A DNA stretch of 64,000 nucleotides from Anadara kagoshimensis (Eukaryota > Mollusca > Bivalvia > Arcoida > Arcidae). Under the pieces are notes generated by a model, which was not told the origin of the DNA, did not search any database, and saw only the letters and a list, made by a program, of their open reading frames with translations. The stretch covers positions 58,453,908 to 58,517,907 of the forward strand of contig CM037875.1 of NCBI GenBank assembly GCA_021292105.1. Direction: 5' to 3'. Made by a program: the position numbers and the translations under genes. Position 1 is the first letter of the stretch. Each line of letters opens with the position of its first letter. Of the stretch, positions 23,773-35,737 are shown piece by piece.

Positions 23773-24489
23773 TTATGAAACCAAGACACCACCGTCGACT
23801 GGTAAATCCGTACCGGTTACCATTGAAGCATCATCACTGAGTAGAAACATAACAGCACAGGCTACATCAGTGATTTGACCGATCTTTCCCAAAGGATGTC
23901 TTGCCATTATTGGATCAATGAACGCAGGGTCCTCCAAAAACGGCTTTGAAAGTTCGGTGACTACACCAGTTGGGCATACAGCATTAACTCGTATTTTATG
24001 TTGCCCTAGTTCTAACGCCATTACTTTCGTCATCATTGATAACCCGGCTTTTGTAATACTATACACTCCTACTTTGTCCACCGGTCTTATACCCGCTGTG
24101 CTTGCTATGTTGACAATAGATCCATCATTTCCGCTGTCAATCATTGATCTAGCGATAATTTGAGAAATGAACATGGGCGCTTTTAGATTAGTGTCTATGA
24201 CATCATCCAAAGTGTCTTTTGCTATATCAATAAAAGACGTCTGGGGTGGACATATCCCGGCATTATTTACAAGATAATCAACCTCACCTATTTCGTCAAC
24301 CACTTTCTTCACGGCTGACTGATCGCGCAAATCCACTTGTACTGTAATAATCCCATGAATATTCACATGGTTTAGATCCAGATTCCAAACCTTAGCACCT
24401 TCTTTACAAAGAGCTTCTGCAATTCCTCTACCTATGCCTCTACTAGCACCAGTTACTATAGCACGTTTTCCAGCAAATCTTTCAGACAT
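23773..24489 (-). CDS. DCXR: Intact SDR, L-xylulose/carbonyl-reductase-like (copy B1)
   Basis: The only uninterrupted SDR copy: 238 residues, ATG at 24489, TAA at 23773, no intron. It has the complete classical SDR signature: cofactor motif TGASRGIG (13-20), NNAG (75-78), N101, and catalytic S130, Y143 and K147 with the usual 13- and 4-residue spacings. The C-terminal half is very like L-xylulose reductase (DCXR), including TKVMALELGQHKIRVNAV and an LPVDGG end; DCXR is 244 residues, so the length fits. DCXR reduces L-xylulose and dicarbonyls with NADPH; activity here is inferred. Upstream, a shared flank and half a MITE precede it. Being intronless, it may descend from a retrocopy. True orthology to DCXR is not shown. 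Confidence 0.9.
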   Translation of the reverse strand: MSERFAGKRAIVTGASRGIGRGIAEALCKEGAKVWNLDLNHVNIHGIITVQVDLRDQSAVKKVVDEIGEVDYLVNNAGICPPQTSFIDIAKDTLDDVIDTNLKAPMFISQIIARSMIDSGNDGSIVNIASTAGIRPVDKVGVYSITKAGLSMMTKVMALELGQHKIRVNAVCPTGVVTELSKPFLEDPAFIDPIMARHPLGKIGQITDVACAVMFLLSDDASMVTGTDLPVDGGVLVS

Positions 24490-24639
24490 ACTTACTTCAG
24501 TTTTTGAATCTTGAATCTTAAAGGGGAGTCCGCGGTATTTCCTACCGACCTAAAATTATTATTGACTATCTGTCTATTGACAAGTAGGTGAAGCTAATAA
24601 TAGCAACACATTGTGTTTGTAAACATTAATCACATGGGT

Positions 24640-24770
24640 ATAAAGGCAAACAACATTGACCTGTTCGCTTGACCTTTCGTTAAGAATATCGATATAGGCG
24701 GATCCACTCAATACATGGGTAGTGTTAAGATCCAAGTAAACACATACAATTGTATAAACGTTATTTATGA
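24640..24770. repeat. Half copy of the palindromic MITE
   Basis: Counterpart of 7862-8000 upstream of SDR B1, with the left-arm block only. Confidence 0.6.
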
Positions 24771-24822
24771 TAACGAATGTTTTTGAACAATTAATATAAT
24801 TAAAAGCCTTGTATCAATTAAA

Positions 24823-24965
24823 AGCAAACATAAATCCATGTCCAAATAACAATTCAGAAGCAAGGAAAAAACTTTGGAACTGACAAGTTATGTTAGACAC
24901 GTGGGCTTCCACCAGGGAAGTGAGGCCGGGTGCTCCGGAAGGGTACACCACCTGTTTAGCTAGCT
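24823..24965 (-). repeat. RT-family 3' tail
   Basis: Well-kept tail module between SDR B1 and B2, the counterpart of 8055-8185. Confidence 0.8.
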
Positions 24966-25253
24966 ACAATTATCAAAGAATAATTACATATATAAAAGTA
25001 TGATTCTTGATATTTTATTTTTCTTTATCGAAAACATATATAATTCAGTAATTCCACTTAATAATACACAGGTAGGTAACGTAGTAATTATAATATTACC
25101 ACAAGTATTTCAGAACGAAATATATTTAAATTAAAGTGCAATTATGTTGTAACAAATTTGTCTCTGTTTAACAACAATCATAAATGATTATATTTATGTA
25201 GAAAAAAATCAAAAACATATTGTATGTACTGTTATAATTATTTAAGAGCATAA

Positions 25254-25974
25254 TTATGAAACCAAGACACCACCGACGACTGGTAAATCCGTACCGGTTA
25301 CCATTGAAGCGTCATCACTGAGTAGAAACACAACAACACTGGCAACATCAGTGATTTGACCGATTTTTCCCGAAGGATGTCTTGCCACTAATGGATCAAA
25401 GAACGATGGATCCTCCAAAACCGGTTTTGAAAGTTCGGTGAATACAGCAGTTGGGCATACAGCATTTACTCGTATCTTATGTTTCCCTAGTTCTAACGCC
25501 ATTATTTTCGTCATCATGGATAAACCAGCTTTTGTAATACCATAAGCTCCGATATTTTTTATCGGTCGTAATCCTAATGTACTTGCTATGTTGACAATAG
25601 ATCCGCCATTTCCTCTATCAATCATTGATCTAGCGATAATTTGAGAAATGAACAAAGGTACTTTTAGATTAGTGTCTATGACTTCATTCAAAGTGTCTTT
25701 TGCTGTATCGAGAAAAGACGTCTGGTCTGGGGTGGACATATCCCGGCATATTTACAAGATAATCCACCTCACCTATTTCGTCTACCACTTTCTTCACGGC
25801 TGACTGATCGCGCAAATCCACCTGTACTGATATAATCCGAGGAATATCCACATGGTTTAGATCCAGATTCCAAATCTTAGCACCTGTTTTACAAAGAGCT
25901 TCTGCAATTCCTCTACCTATGCCTCTACTGGCACCGGTTACTATAGCACGTTTTCCAAAAAATCTTTCTTACAT
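25254..25974 (-). pseudogene. SDR copy B2, stop after ATG and frameshift
   Basis: The C-terminal 160 residues are open (25254-25739) and keep the SDR motifs (IVNIAST, YGITKAG with the catalytic Tyr and Lys, TKIMALELGKHKIRVNAV). The N-terminal part is in another frame after a one-base loss near 25752 (GCATATTT against GCATTATTT), and the codon after the ATG at 25974 is TAA where the others have TCT or TCA. A downstream start would lack the cofactor motif, so it is probably non-functional. Confidence 0.85.
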
Positions 25975-26479
25975 AGTTTCTGTTGTGCACGAAGCTTTAA
26001 AAGTCCAAACTGTGTGTTGGGTTAAATGTGGGATTAAAGTGATCAAACACTGAAGCACTTACAAGTGTTTTATCGTTATCAGTATCCAGACTAGGCTTAT
26101 ATGCAGTAGAATAAAAAGTAAAGTTTAAAGTCCAAACTGTGCGTTTTTAAATTTTTAAATTAGTGAAATCTTCCGCGACAAATAAAAAGTGATTACTTTT
26201 ATGCAAATGATTGAGCCCAAATAAATTCGTCATTTTCAGAATCGTTTTTGTACTATATAATTGGCATTTCTATTTACGAATATGGTGCAAGTGTATGCGA
26301 AATTAACTTAAGTTTCAATATGTATCAACAAGCCCTAGAAAAATACATATTATGTACACAGTATGTATGAACAACCCTCCGTATCAAGTCGAGTTCATTT
26401 TAAGTAGGCGTATCACTACGAAGCCCGCATTTCTAACTAGGTTATTCAAGATAATAAAATACAACACTTCATATGAAAA

Positions 26480-26960
26480 AAATATATCTTATCACACAAA
26501 AAATCATGCCCAAATAACAAACCCACAGCAAAGTGAAAAATAAGGTTACAGTCATGCGAACTTCCACAAAGGAGGTTACACGGGGCGCCCCGAAAGGGTA
26601 AGTACCTCATATTTACCTAGCTAGCTACAACCGATTAACCACCGCGTGTGAAATAAAAACTGGAATGAGAGGAACATGGAACTATTGGACGTCAGACACA
26701 TCCAGGGTAGTTTTTGAGACATCATACTTATCAATAATCCTCTGCTTGCAGGTGAGGGCCTTGATAACCCTAGGCCTGAAATATCCTCAAATAAAAAATT
26801 CTTAATAAGCAGCTTGCTTTGTTGTATACAGTTCATGTAGTATGAACAAGGCCTACTATAGCGTATTAATTGCGAAACAAATACACATAACCAGGCAGGA
26901 GAAACAGGTATATTGCTGCATAGAGATGGAATATGAGATAATAAGTCTGAAGGTTTATTT
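26480..26960 (-). pseudogene. RT fragment, C-terminal end plus 3' tail
   Basis: Tail module (26500-26640, with GGCGCCCCGAAAGGG) and, further 5' on the minus strand, a degraded C-terminal region whose nucleotide order matches 33020-33250. Confidence 0.65.
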
Positions 26961-27174
26961 TTTTCTCAAAGAACAGATAAATAAACCATTATGTACATAC
27001 GATACTATATATCCAAATATTTGGTAATTACAAATTGTTTCTGTATAAGGATTAAAGCCAACGCATATCAGAAAATTGTTTAAAAAATACATTTGTGTTG
27101 CTGTTCAATTATCAAATAGCCTTTAGTTATTCTTGTATAACTACTAGATCACGTTAATTATAATACTATATGAT

Positions 27175-27970
27175 CAAAAACAAACATACTAATTAATTTC
27201 TAAATCACAACCCAGAAACAAAATAAATACATTCAAACTGAAAAGTGAGGTAAAACACGTGACCTTGCACCAGGAAAGTGAGGCCGGGTGTCCCGGAAGT
27301 GTAAGTGCCTACTGTTTAGATAGCTACACTCGCCATATGTGCAAACATAATTGGGTGAAAGGAACATGAAACTATGGGGCGTCAAATCTATCCAGGGTAA
27401 TCCTGGACAAAACTTATTAACAAAACTGTGATGACGGCCATAAAACGTTTTGAGGACCCTGGTAATCTTAGGCTATCCCTGGGACTTTTAGTAAGCAGCT
27501 TGCTTCGTTGTATTAAGTTCCCTTAGTGGGAAAAATTCTACCATAGCATATTAATTGGGAAACAAACACATTATAAACAGGGGAAATAGGTATATTCCTG
27601 CATAGAAAAGGAATGTTGATAAAAGAAAAATTGAAGACATCACATTTGTCGTATAGTTTCAAATGTAGCATTTTTGGGCGTAATATTTGAGGTTTAAGTC
27701 TGAATAGAACTTGGGAATCAGTCGTCTCTTTAATCTCAATCTCGCGAGGATAGATAGCATTCACATACTCTCAAAATTTATTATTGTTAAGAGACAAGAG
27801 ACAGAACGTCATGTATATATCTGTATGTGGAGTTGTATGAATTCGCGACAGTCTTTTCTTCTGATTGAACTAGGTTCTGCATAAATCCTGTTTCATAAAA
27901 ATAAAGAAACAAATCTGCAAGCAATGGTGCACAGTTCGTACCCATTGGTATACCGATCTCATTTAAAACA
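27175..27970 (-). pseudogene. RT copy: core, C-terminal region and 3' tail
   Basis: Minus-strand remnants in order: the RT core (27960-27800, IGIPMGTNCAPLLADLFLY and a YRYIHD catalytic box), the AIYPREIEIKETTDS and LKLYDKCDVFNFSF stretches (27764-27610), RNIPISPVYNVFVSQLICYG, and the tail (27300-27180). The YxDD box is mutated to YIHD and frames are broken. Confidence 0.75.
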
Positions 27971-28019
27971 TTTACAATCCCTTCATTTTATAAAACATTC
28001 AGGTTTGTTATGATAGCAA

Positions 28020-28545
28020 GGAGCCGCCTGTCACCACTGTGGCGTCATTGCTTTGTAGAACGTACACGAGTGGATCAGATAACTTTTGATTCTCGAAATA
28101 CGGTTTTGAAAGTTTTGTGGGCAAAATAGTATGGCAGACAACATTAACTCGTATTTTATGTTCTCAAAGTTCTAACGTCATTACTTTAGTCATCATTTAT
28201 AAACCCGCTTTTGTAATACTATACACTCCAAGATTTTTCAAAGGTGGTAAACAAGTTTGCTGGCTATATTGACAATAGATCCTCCTGCATCAATCACAGA
28301 ACGAACGATATCTTGAGAAATAATCATGAGTGCTTTTAGATTTGTATCTCTGCCGCCATCTAAAGTCTCTTCATGCATCGAGAAAAGAAATCAAGAAATC
28401 GCCAATGGAAACATTCATGCAATATTTACAAGATAATCAACCTCACCTATTTCGTCTACCACTTTCTTCACGGCTGACTGACCGTGCAAATCCACCTGTA
28501 CTGTAATAATCCATGGAATATCCACATGGTTTAGATCCAGATTCC
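28020..28545 (-). pseudogene. SDR copy F, heavily decayed
   Basis: Minus-strand SDR homology from the NIHG region (about 28545) to the C-terminal end near 28020. Several deletions, for example around 28390 and 28250, and many substitutions make it one of the most diverged copies. The N terminus is cut off at a point where unrelated sequence begins (CACTTCAAGTTCAAGTT). Confidence 0.75.
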
Positions 28546-28984
28546 ACTTCAAGTTCAAGTTAAAACTAACATTAATTACTGCGTATGGATAATTTTTTTT
28601 GATTATAAAATATCTCTAGGATATTAAAAATTTAAAAGCATTATAATTTAAAAAAAAATTAAACGGGTATAATATATAATTTAAATGGCTGGATAGGTAT
28701 CTCTGCTGGTGGACTAAACATCCCCGAGGATACCATAAACCCAGCAGGCAATACTTTTGTTTTTTTACAAATATACCTGTTGATAGCTAAAACCTGAAAA
28801 TCCTCATAAACTAATGTATGCTCCCTTATGAAAAGTAGCTAAATTTGTTAAAATACATTTTGGTCTTTTAAATATTTTTCAACTCCTTGAAAAATATTTG
28901 GTGATCAATTTTGGTCCAAGCACCACTGTTGAGGAATTGTATTCCGAAAGGGTAGTCTAGTGCTGTAAATTAACACTGGTCTAA

Positions 28985-29085
28985 TATGTAATACCAATCT
29001 ATGTCCGAACCAAAACCCCAAAAGAAAGTAAAAAATCTGTGAAGCTGACAAATTAGGTTAACCACATCAACTGCCACCAAAGAAG
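28985..29085 (-). repeat. RT-family 3' tail, diverged
   Basis: Partial tail (ATGTCCGAACCAAAACCCC, then GTGAAGCTGACAAATTAGG) ending in GAAGTGAGGCG. Confidence 0.65.
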
Positions 29086-29089
29086 TGAG

Positions 29090-29870
29090 GCGTTATATAC
29101 ATTACAAAATAGGATACGAATTATGGATTTTTTAAAAGTATTCTAGACGTTGGGTTAAATTAGAAGATGTGGACCTTTACGCCTCATTCGAATGCATAAA
29201 TGTTGAAAGGTCTTTTATTAAAACTTTAAAATTTAGGGGCCTACGAGTATCAAACCCTCTTCAACGCTCAGAGATTCAGAGATTCCACAGATATACACAA
29301 CAGGTATATTGTTTTAACATATACTTGTATAATGTGGCATTTCCCTTGATACTCAAATTTTGTATTGGTACAATATTATAGATTATATAGGCGATACAGG
29401 CTAAACTTTCTTAATGAAGGAAAAGAAAGTCATGAATGTGGGATCAGCCGGACTGGCAGTGCTATTTTCCCGTTTTTTAATTGGACACCATTGATTGGTA
29501 ATTAAGGATGACAATCTATGACGTCATTGATAGTTGAACGTTACGTTATCAGAGGTCATGACCCACACATTAATCATGAGTGATTGAATGCTATCAGAAA
29601 TAAATAAGTTAATGTAAAGAAGGCCAATTGCGATTGTAAATATACGTTAATAAGATTCATTCTAAATTGGTCTAACAGAAACAGACTGTGTATTGCTTAA
29701 GTATGTGATAAAGAATTCATTACATGGTTGATTTGATATTAACCCTTGTATCATGCCCTACGGTGGTATCACCCTCGCCCTTCATGAAATACTAATGTAA
29801 ACCAAAATATCTAACCATTTGATCCATTTGCAGGTGAAAATTTTGATTTTGTGACCACCTGCATGCAATC
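29090..29870. other. No gene recognised
   Basis: AT-rich sequence without supported coding content or clear element. Confidence 0.45.
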
Positions 29871-29874
29871 AAAA

Positions 29875-29945
29875 ACAAACATACTAATCCCTGTCCGAAT
29901 CACAATACAGAAGCAAAGTAAAAACTTTGGAACTGACAAACGGCA
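29875..29945 (-). repeat. RT-family 3' tail, terminal part only
   Basis: CATACTAATCCCTGTCCGAA through AACTTTGGAACTGACAA, then unrelated sequence. The copy at 30165-30290 is in the opposite orientation, so the two tails flank about 220 bp as an inverted pair. Confidence 0.7.
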
Positions 29946-30164
29946 ACAGAAATCCTTCCAGACGTACTAGTGTCCTAACACTGGTTTTAGAAGACAAAGT
30001 AAAATGAACATACACATGTTTTTAGGGCAAATGATATTTGAATACGGTATTCACACTTTTCAAATAAAATTGATAAGATTTGACAGTTACAGGGCATATA
30101 ATCAAACAAATTTTATAAGATTAATAATGACCTTTAAAACAATTTTACTAGCTAAACAGGAGGT

Positions 30165-30290
30165 GCTTACACTTCCGAAGCACCAGGCCTCACATCCCTG
30201 GTGGAAGTTCACGTGTCTAACCTGACTTGTCAGTTCCAAAGTTTTTACTTTGTTTCAGGATTGTGATTCGGACATGGATTAGTATGTTTG
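30165..30290 (+). repeat. RT-family 3' tail, plus orientation
   Basis: Starts near GGAGGTGCTTACACTTCCG and ends GGACATGGATTAGTATGTTT. A clean example of the tail. Confidence 0.8.
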
Positions 30291-30299
30291 TTTTTTATT

Positions 30300-31350
30300 G
30301 TTGTTGATTATATTGGTATAGTTTTGCTTGCTCCATATTGCCACAACTAATAAATCAGGTGTTAATTATAAAGGAAGAATGAAAAAAGGTATACTTGTAG
30401 GAGAAACAGCAAATAAGAAATGAACTAAAACACTTCACTTTTACCTTTACCCAGTCACTATGGCGCCTTCAGAACTTTCTCGATGTAACTTTGTTTGTCT
30501 TTTAGATGTATAAAATTGTTGCTTGAAGTTTAAACCTATTAATTTAGGTTCTTCTTTATATAAACTGTGTAATTGGTAAAATGATATATATTTTTTAACA
30601 AATTTAATGCTAAGTCATAAGATGAATTGATTAATCATGAAAACTGAGACATGACACAGCATTTATAAAGTTAATTTGATATTTCTCACTTTAAATAATA
30701 AAAAGAAAATAAATCTAAAAAGAATGTGTATACTTGATATTTCAACCCCAAAGTTATGTAATCAGCGAAAAAAACAAACATACCGGTAAACGATTATTTG
30801 AGCATAAGAGATTTTTATCTCGGGAAAATGAAAATAGTTTTGGCGTGACATTGTATAATAAACTACAGAACTAGACAGTAAAGATTAAAACCGTGTTAAT
30901 ACAAAACGGAACAAGTTGAATATAAAATATTGTGTGATAAATTAAGTATAACGTGGATATAGTATGCTACATATGTCCTGTATTCCTATTTAAACTACCG
31001 CAATATCAGTTTTATATCAGAGAATCAGTATAGCCATATAATACTGTGATTCTTCAAATTTTATTTTATTGCTGATAATAAGCATATATTAATCACTGAG
31101 AACACACAATAGCATAAGTTGAATTACGAATTAACCACTATTCAATATTGTTTCTGTATATTATCTAAATAAACTTGTTATGCCATAGATATATGAGATC
31201 AAAATACATACTATGAAATACTTACTGTACAATTATTAAGTAACAAATATATGATTCTTTATAACATAAAAACAAACCGTTACTATATGCATATTAGAAT
31301 AAAACAGTTAAGAACATATTTTACATATCTTCAATTTCTAATACTAAAAT
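30300..31350. other. No gene recognised
   Basis: AT-rich intergenic sequence. I see nothing that supports a gene, RNA or element. Confidence 0.5.
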
Positions 31351-31355
31351 TATTT

Positions 31356-31904
31356 TTATGAAATCAAAATACCGCCGTCAACTAATAAATCTGATCCTGT
31401 TACCATTGCAGCATCATCACTAAGCAGAAAAAAAACAGCACTGGCAACATCAGGAATTTGGCCGATCCTTCCCAAAGGATGCCTTGCCAAAAATGAATCA
31501 ATAAACTTTTTATCCTTGAACGACGATTTTGAAAGTTCAGTGCGTACTATGGTTGGGCAGACTGCATTAACTCGTATTTTATGTTGCCCAAGTTCTAACG
31601 CCATTACTTCCGTCATCATTGATAAACCAGCTTTTGTAATACCATACACTCCCAGATTTTGGAACGGCCTTAATGCAGTTGTACTTGCTATGTTCACAAT
31701 AGATCCTACCTTTCCTCTATTAATCATGGATTGAGCAATTATTCGAGAAATGAGAATGGGTGCTTTTGAATTTGTGTCTATGACGTTATCCACAGTGTCT
31801 TTTGATGTATCAAGAAATAAAATATGAGGTGGACATATCTCGGCATTATTTACAAGATAATCAACCTCACCAATTCCGTCTACCACTTTCTTCACGGCTG
31901 ACAA
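31356..31904 (-). pseudogene. SDR copy E, N-terminally truncated
   Basis: The frame is open from 31904 to the TAA at 31356 (182 codons) and begins inside the SAVKKVV segment, so the first ~57 residues, including the TGxxxGIG cofactor motif, are missing. The rest is intact and keeps the catalytic Ser, the YGITKAG tyrosine and lysine and the C-terminal DGG. It is more diverged than A1/B1 and the retained frame is long. At the break there is no splice acceptor AG, so I read this as a truncation. It could only be a gene if an upstream exon supplies the N terminus. Confidence 0.75.
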
Positions 31905-32585
31905 ACATCAAACTCCGCCTATTTGCCTGTCAATCTTCAACAAAACACTGTCCACTTCAAGTTTTATTTTATAAAATATACTCAATAAAAACATTTTTGT
32001 TTAACTTTATGTTTGCCCTACAAAGTCTATGATGATAATCTAACTTTGGTGCCAAATTACAAACTAAGACAATCATTAGGTCTTTAGATATTTTCAAAAA
32101 ACCTTCCCAACTTTGAATGTGACCAAGATATTTGAATTTTACTATGTTTTTCTGATTGGTTTTCTTTTATAGTTGAGCCCCGGCCTTTAAGACAAATATA
32201 TTCAATATCTGTACGTGTCACTTAACATATAAATGTAGTATATGACCCAAAATAGAGGGCCTGTACATGTTTTTGTCTATATCGGTATCTGTACGAGACG
32301 TATGACGTTAATCAAATAGTAATTCGTAACTTTTTATTCAAACATTTAGAATTAGCTGGATTAAGATCCTACTAAGGGTGAAAATACTGTTACATTAAAT
32401 TCCTGCCTTGATATACATACTCAATATCTAGAAAACTATAGGAAAAATCCGATAACTCGAATGCCGATATATCGAATACCATTAGTAACACAAAGTCATC
32501 ATTAGAAAAAATCAATCACCTAAACTATTTAAGTAAAAACCGAAGATATATGCCCTATGAAGTGTGAAAGCTGCTGTAATGAAAA
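31905..32585. other. No gene recognised
   Basis: AT-rich sequence next to the truncated SDR copy E; no SDR N-terminal exon was found in it. Confidence 0.45.
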
Positions 32586-32589
32586 TAAA

Positions 32590-32825
32590 CATATAAGTCT
32601 ATGTTTAATTCACAATCTAAAAAGTGTGCAAATATATCAAAGAAAAGTTTTGAAAGAGTAACATCATAAATATCAGCATTATTTTGATGATGACCATTAA
32701 ACTTTTTGAGGCATTAATAAGCTTAGGCTTGCAATATCACCGAGTAAATTGTTTATGTCCAATCCAAACGGCATGCTTCATTCATTTGACTTCTGTAGTA
32801 AGGACAAGCTATACTGTAGCGTATA
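32590..32825 (-). pseudogene. RT fragment, C-terminal end, decayed
   Basis: Nucleotide-level match to the RT C-terminal region (GATGACCATTAAACTTTTTG block, then TTAATAAGCTTAGGCTTGCA), directly abutting the better-preserved copy at 32826. Confidence 0.6.
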
Positions 32826-33570
32826 AATAAAAAAACAAACATACTAATCCATGTCCGAATCACAATCCAGAAGCAAAGTAAAAACTTTGGAACTGACAAG
32901 TTAGGTTAGACACGTGAACTTCCACCAGGGAAGTGAGGCCGGGTGCTGCGGAAGGGTAAGCACCTCCTGTTTAGCTAGCTACACCCGCCGCGTGTGTAAT
33001 CAAAATTGTGTGAAAGTAACATAAAACTATGAGACGTCAAATATATCCAGGGCAATCCTGGACACAGAGACATCAAACTTATCAACAATACTGTGATGAA
33101 GGCCATATAACTTTTTGAGGGCCTTGATAAGCCTAGGTTTGCAATATCCCTGAGTCAACAATTTATTTGCAAGCAGCCTGCTATGAAACAAGTACACCAT
33201 AAGCAAGAGAAGCATGTAAACAAAAGTTGGTAGTAGAAAAATTGCCATACAGCTTCAATGTAGCCTTTCTTGAGGCATAATTGGGATATAAGTTCAAACA
33301 TGAAACAGAATTTGGTGTATTCGTCGTTTCTTTTATTTCAGGCACCCAATGATGGATGACATTCACAAAGTCTCCAAATTTAGAATATAAATAGATAGAA
33401 CGTCATATATATATTGTTTTTTAGAGTTGAATGATTTACCGACAGCCCTCTCTCCACATGTAACATGCGAATAAAGAAACAAATTAGCAAGTACCCATTC
33501 TGTGCCCATTGCCATACCTATAGTTTGTCGGAAAACGTCCAACGTAACAAATCTATTCCCTTTAAAATCT
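32826..33570 (-). pseudogene. RT copy: core remnant, C-terminal region and 3' tail
   Basis: The best reference for the 3' part of the family. Minus strand, in order: a degraded core (33560-33420), EIKETTNT (near 33340), SRLLANKLLTQGYCKPRLIK and KKLYGLHHSIVDKFDVSVSR (33180-33060), then the full tail (32990-32830) ending in the inverse of CATACTAATCCATGTCC. A deletion joins the LLLLMVYLF stretch to SRLL. No endonuclease-like domain is visible between the coding end and the tail. Confidence 0.78.
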
Positions 33571-35000
33571 CTAACATTTTGTTGATGGTATCGTCAGTAT
33601 ACATAAGTCCATATGTTGATTATCATAAAAAACTGAAAATGATGATATTAAAAAGATACCTAGAAATAAATTATGATAGTTTAGCGCCAAAAATCGTTAG
33701 TGATTGATATGTTTGTAAGTAATCGTTTTAAACAAACACACAAGTGAACAAAACCAATCCATGTCATAATAAACACAAATTGGCCAAACATCTAAAAAAT
33801 ATACTAGAGAGTTGTGTGAATTGTTCTATTAATGTTTGGCTTACAATTCTGCTTAATTTGGAAGCTTCTAGTTGTGCTTGCTGTGGAATCAACATACATG
33901 TACTTAGATATAGTGACCTACTAGATCAACTCCGATGAAATCCAGACGGTAAGCATTTGTTTTTAAAGCAATAGTTTTGGTCTCTTCTATATTTGTTACT
34001 TTTATTAAGTAAATGATCGTGTGGAAGAACAATTTATCATTTCATTCTTCGTGTTATGTCATTAGTGGCCTCAATTGATATGTGTTTATCATGCATTGTA
34101 TTCTTATTTCAATCGTTTGTATCGGGTGTTCTGTTTCAAATTACGTAATTATCAGTCACAAAATTAATTATTTATTTATTCCACACAGTAAAATTGATAT
34201 TTTGGTTTGTATATCTGACACAAATGGAATATCAAGGAAATGGTGGTATAATCAGGATAATAAGGCTAATTTGCCTTTGTAAAAACTCTAAAGTACGATA
34301 TCTTATTACAAATAATCTGTACACAAAGCATTTATCGTTTGAGATGCAAATCTTGTTAATTTTATAAGACTGGTAAATATATATTTTATACAAAGTAAAT
34401 CAGCTAGTCCATTTTAAGGAACTAATATCAGAAATTGTGTTGTCTCTTAATAAACTTCAATAATTGTGTTGTTGGTGAAAGTAACACACGATGTACTTTA
34501 TATTAAGACCTTTACTTATGTTCGTTAAGAAATTCGCATTATTTTATCAATGTGTTCGGATCTATCTGGATTTTGTCCTTATAATTGGCATGGTGGGCAC
34601 GACCACATTGACAGGCTCTTAACACGGTCGCCTTTTTGTTTCCTACTAAATTACATCTTTAAGAATATCAACGAACTCGGGTAATTGTTTTTAAGACAGG
34701 CCGTTATGGCCAAATACAATATATATTTTAACTTAACAATGTTATACTAAAAGAAGAAACTGCATTTGCATAGTTTGGCTAGTGTGGATCAAAGACAAGG
34801 GTAGTAGTGCTTTATATGGTGTTATATTTTGAGAACAATATATATGGTATATCTTGATTAATCAATTCAAAATTTAAAACGCAAATTTTTCAAGATAGAA
34901 AGAAGAAAAGGGATTTTAATGGTAAAGAAATGTTTGAAAAATCAAAATACAGATACAACAAACGCATAAATAGTAAAACGAATATGTTTTGAAGTAATTA
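33571..35000. other. No gene recognised
   Basis: AT-rich sequence between the last RT copy and the ORF at 35005. No element or exon identified. Confidence 0.45.
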
Positions 35001-35004
35001 ACAA

Positions 35005-35352
35005 ATGGGTAGTAAGCTTTCTAAAATATCTATATTCAAAGCATCGAACCGGATACAAAGTAGTGAACATAAGAAAGACTTAGAACGAATAAAATCGAGT
35101 AAAGTGTTGAAGAAGCAGGAAACAAATAAGTCGGAATGTGGAACAAAACAAGAACTAAAACCGGATAATAAAATAGATATAAAGAAATCCTGGATCAACA
35201 AAAAATGTTTGCCGCCAAACGCCATGACTACCAATATGATTAGTAGACGACGAAGGAATGCTACTTGTTTGGCACTTCTGAAAGAGGATAGAGAAACTTA
35301 TAGAAAGTATGAAGAAGTTTTACGAATTAATATCATTGTTGACGAATTCTGA
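35005..35352 (+). CDS. Small lysine-rich hypothetical protein, possible N-myristoylation
   Basis: A 115-residue frame from ATG to TGA. It starts MGSKLSK, which fits the N-myristoylation pattern (Gly at 2, Ser at 6, Lys at 7). The rest is rich in Lys, Ser and Glu with no hydrophobic segment; an arginine run (SRRRRN) sits near residue 82 and the C-terminal 30 residues could form a helix. I recognise no family. In-frame stops occur shortly before the ATG. Coding-like composition and the position between repeats argue for a real intronless gene or a 5' exon, but chance cannot be excluded. If modified, it would be a membrane-attached cytosolic protein. Confidence 0.45.
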   Translation: MGSKLSKISIFKASNRIQSSEHKKDLERIKSSKVLKKQETNKSECGTKQELKPDNKIDIKKSWINKKCLPPNAMTTNMISRRRRNATCLALLKEDRETYRKYEEVLRINIIVDEF

Positions 35353-35737
35353 ATCACAACATTTTGTCTGTATCTAGGATCAACTAAAATTACTTTATAT
35401 CAAAGGAGAAGTTTAATATATTTTGCACTGTTTAGCATTAAATTTGTTTTTGATTCATTTGGATACAAGCAGGATTATTGCTTTAAAATGTCTAATTGTT
35501 CTATACTGGTGTAAGTAATTATCTATGAAAATATTCATTTTTTTGTTTTGTTTTTAATATTGTTATTTGATCTTTATGAACAAAAGTTAGAAACATGTGG
35601 GGAAACTCATCCCATTATTACATACATGTACAAATATTATTAAATCAGTATTGTATAAATAAGATGGTGTACAATAAATAACTTATCATCTATAACTAGC
35701 ATTTGCCATTTTTGTCTTATTTTAGGCTTTTGCCGGT

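Larger units (their letters stand above)
22114..26003. repeat. Segmental duplication, block B (partner 5351-9216)
   Basis: Same order as block A: MITE, RT core, RT tail, SDR B1, half MITE, RT tail, SDR B2. It is slightly longer because block A lost part of the MITE. The distance between the blocks is about 16.8 kb. Confidence 0.9.

Noticed and set aside
23918..24163. Plus-strand ORF inside SDR B1 (and a similar one at 31516-31734)
   Set aside because: Antisense shadow of a clear SDR coding region with catalytic motifs on the other strand.
31800..31910. Splice acceptor at the 5' border of SDR copy E
   Set aside because: No AG with a pyrimidine tract is found where homology begins, so truncation is simpler than a lost intron.
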